Assembly (NCBI RefSeq): GCF_010500215.1
Contig: NZ_JAAGOY010000007.1
Coordinates: 372,001-436,000 of the forward strand
Length of the DNA: 64,000 nt
Direction of reading: 5' to 3'
Source of the DNA: Aliiroseovarius sp. PrR006
Lineage (GTDB): Bacteria; Pseudomonadota; Alphaproteobacteria; Rhodobacterales; Rhodobacteraceae
Numbering within the stretch: position 1 is the stretch's first letter; every line of letters starts with the position of its first letter. The notes beneath the pieces are model-generated. The model had not been told where the DNA came from and did not search any database. It worked only from the letters and a program-made list of their open reading frames with translations. Of this stretch, positions 62,616 through 64,000 are shown piece after piece. A program made the translations under genes and the position numbers.

Positions 62616-63824
62616 ATGCTGCGCATGGCACTCGCACTTGTCCTGATGCTGACGCTGGCTCCAGCTGGGTTCGCACAGGAAGACACCCCGGCAGTCGACC
62701 GTTCCGCCACTGGTGGCGCGCAGACGCTGGAAGATATTTTGGCCCGCCAGGCCGGACAGAAACTTGACGACAGCTTCCGGTCTGATGCCGTGGGCGATCC
62801 GGGCAACGCAGCAAACATCGCTGCACAGCTTGGCACGCTGGGCGGGGTCTCGGATGCCGAGACGTGGCGCGCTCTGCGCTATGGATCAGCGAACGTAAAG
62901 GTCTCGGCCGGTGGAGACGTCGCCACTGTTCTGGTGCAGGATGGTGGCATGCGCTGGCTTGAGTTCCGCGATACCACACTCAGGACCTATGGCGGCTGGC
63001 TGCTGGTCGGCACGTTGGTTGCGCTTCTGGCCTTCTATCTTCTGCATGGCCGGATCATGATTGACGATGGCCGCGCTGGGCGCACCGTCACCCGCTTCAA
63101 AGCGATCGAGCGGTTTGGCCACTGGCTTTTGGCCGGGTCTTTCATCCTTCTGGGTGTTACCGGACTGCTGGTTCTGTTTGGCCGCGTGTTCCTTGTGCCT
63201 CTCTTCGGCAAGGACGCCAATGCCTTCCTGTTGGAGTGGTCCAAATGGGTGCATAACAACGTCTCATGGGCCTTCATCCTCGGCCTTGTGATGATCTTTG
63301 TGATGTGGGTTGTTCACAACATCCCGAACCGCACTGACCTTCATTGGCTGAAGAAGGGTGGCGGCATTCTTTTCGGGCATGATCACCCACCTGCTAAGAA
63401 ATTCAACGCAGGTCAGAAAATGATCTTCTGGTCGGTGGTTCTGTTCGGCGGCTCAATCGCGCTAACTGGCGTGGCGCTGTTGTTCCCGTTCGATCTGCCG
63501 CTCTTTGCGAAGACGTTCCACCTGCTGAACGCCACAGGTCTGCCGCATATGGTAGGGCTTGGTGAACTACCTGTGCAGCTAGCCCCGCAAGAGGAAATGC
63601 AGCTGGCGCAGGCTTGGCACGCAATCCTTGCCTTCGTCCTGATGGCCATCGTGTTGGCGCATATCTATATCGGCTCGGTCGGTATGGAAGGTGCCTATGA
63701 CGCGATGGGGACTGGCGAAGTAGACGAAGCTTGGGCTGAACAGCACCACTCGATCTGGCTTGAGGAATACAAGGCGGCCGAGCAGGAACCGAAGGACAGT
63801 GGTGCCCCAACCCCTGCTGAGTAA
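62616..63824 (+). CDS. fdhC: Formate dehydrogenase cytochrome b subunit (gamma)
   Basis: A 402-residue membrane protein. Signal peptide (MLRMALALVLMLTLAPAGFA), a periplasmic extension of about 100 residues unusual for short enterobacterial FdnI-type subunits, then the heme-b domain with helices near YGGWLLVGTLVALLAFYLLHG, HWLLAGSFILLGVTG, SWAFILGLVMIFVMWVVHN, FWSVVLFGGSIALTGVALL and HAILAFVLMAIVLAHIY. Histidines in FGHWL, VHNNVSW, AWHAIL and AHIYIG are candidate heme ligands. Transfers electrons to quinone. Start at 62616 behind AAGGAGGAGC; the longer frame is not needed. Confidence 0.93.
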   Translation: MLRMALALVLMLTLAPAGFAQEDTPAVDRSATGGAQTLEDILARQAGQKLDDSFRSDAVGDPGNAANIAAQLGTLGGVSDAETWRALRYGSANVKVSAGGDVATVLVQDGGMRWLEFRDTTLRTYGGWLLVGTLVALLAFYLLHGRIMIDDGRAGRTVTRFKAIERFGHWLLAGSFILLGVTGLLVLFGRVFLVPLFGKDANAFLLEWSKWVHNNVSWAFILGLVMIFVMWVVHNIPNRTDLHWLKKGGGILFGHDHPPAKKFNAGQKMIFWSVVLFGGSIALTGVALLFPFDLPLFAKTFHLLNATGLPHMVGLGELPVQLAPQEEMQLAQAWHAILAFVLMAIVLAHIYIGSVGMEGAYDAMGTGEVDEAWAEQHHSIWLEEYKAAEQEPKDSGAPTPAE

Positions 63825-63833
63825 TCTAACCAT

Positions 63834-63861
63834 CGCCGCGCCCACAACCTTGGGTGCGGCG
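63834..63861 (+). terminator. Hairpin downstream of fdhC
   Basis: A 10-bp stem with one G-T pair (63834-63843 CGCCGCGCCC, 63852-63861 GGGTGCGGCG) and an 8-base loop, 9 bases after the fdhC stop. No T-tract; it sits before another same-strand gene, so it is more likely an RNA-stability or partial-termination element. Confidence 0.5.
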
Positions 63862-63919
63862 GTGAGCTTCAGAGATTTTCGGCGACCCAAAGCTTGGTCG
63901 CCAAGACGGAGAAACAAAG

Positions 63920-64000
63920 ATGAAAGCAATGCTGTTGGGCTTTGTGGCAATCATCGTGATTGCCATTGGAGCCAGTAATATTCTTGGAACGCTGGGCTAT
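63920..64000 (+). CDS. Start of a small membrane or secreted protein, cut by the window end
   Basis: The first 27 codons, MKAMLLGFVAIIVIAIGASN then ILGTLGY, follow a GGAG ribosome site 9 bases upstream. One hydrophobic segment is visible, a signal anchor or signal peptide. The gene lies 96 bases after fdhC on the same strand, so it is probably co-transcribed with the formate dehydrogenase genes. Too little is present to name a family. Confidence 0.65.
   Translation, partial: MKAMLLGFVAIIVIAIGASNILGTLGY

Overview
The window looks like a chromosomal piece of a marine alphaproteobacterium of the Roseobacter/Rhodobacteraceae type. The basis is gene content: TRAP and TAXI transporters, many ABC uptake operons, a DUF3305/DUF3306/TorD/FdhX/FdhABC formate dehydrogenase locus, short intergenic gaps, frequent ATGA stop/start overlaps and high-GC codon use. 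The genus cannot be fixed from sequence reading alone. No rRNA gene, intact tRNA, CRISPR array or complete insertion sequence was seen.

Region by region. 1-6.8 kb: the end of a TRAP large permease, then a leftward operon for a TAXI-type TRAP transporter, a DadA-like FAD amino-acid dehydrogenase and an Asp/Glu-racemase-family protein, with a divergent LysR regulator. 7.2-13.9 kb: an envelope or exopolysaccharide locus with a small cysteine-rich secreted protein, a GH18-like/NodB deacetylase/GT2 synthase fusion, and a Tat-exported DUF3131 protein. 13.9-17.4 kb: the nadABC operon for quinolinate and NAD synthesis. 17.7-20.5 kb: a hybrid histidine kinase overlapping a PhnD-like binding protein. 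20.8-23 kb: a sulfotransferase overlapping a ChrA-type transporter. 23-30.2 kb: an M24 peptidase, an XRE-cupin regulator and a peptide-type ABC transporter. 30.8-40.8 kb: an amino-sugar regulon. One arm (BadF-type kinase, GntR regulator, SIS deaminase, NagA) runs left; the other (MurQ, sugar ABC transporter, Gfo/Idh dehydrogenase) runs right. Matching 11-bp-phased GGTA elements lie in the shared promoter region. 41-45.9 kb: an HxlR-regulated cluster (small membrane protein, methyltransferase, GFA protein), a homocysteine methyltransferase and a diheme cytochrome c.

46.2-51.3 kb holds what I consider the most unusual system: four tightly packed genes for an AMP-forming acyl-CoA ligase, a single-chain E1alpha-E1beta 2-oxoacid dehydrogenase, an E2 acyltransferase and a stand-alone acyl carrier protein, with no E3. 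51.3-52.1 kb is a scar region carrying a 42-bp 3' fragment of a tRNA-Ala (probable attachment site) and a frameshifted IS6-family transposase remnant. 52.1-64 kb: a formate dehydrogenase locus. Leftward genes encode a multi-[4Fe-4S] protein, a DUF6494 protein, an Mrp Fe-S carrier, a biotin/lipoate-ligase-like protein and its partner. Rightward genes encode DUF3305, DUF3306, a TorD-type chaperone, FdhX and the catalytic, iron-sulfur and cytochrome b subunits. A further small membrane protein is cut by the window end.

A pattern seen at every scale: all three operons encoding a transporter binding protein have a strong hairpin between the binding-protein gene and the first permease gene, which fits unequal expression of the two.
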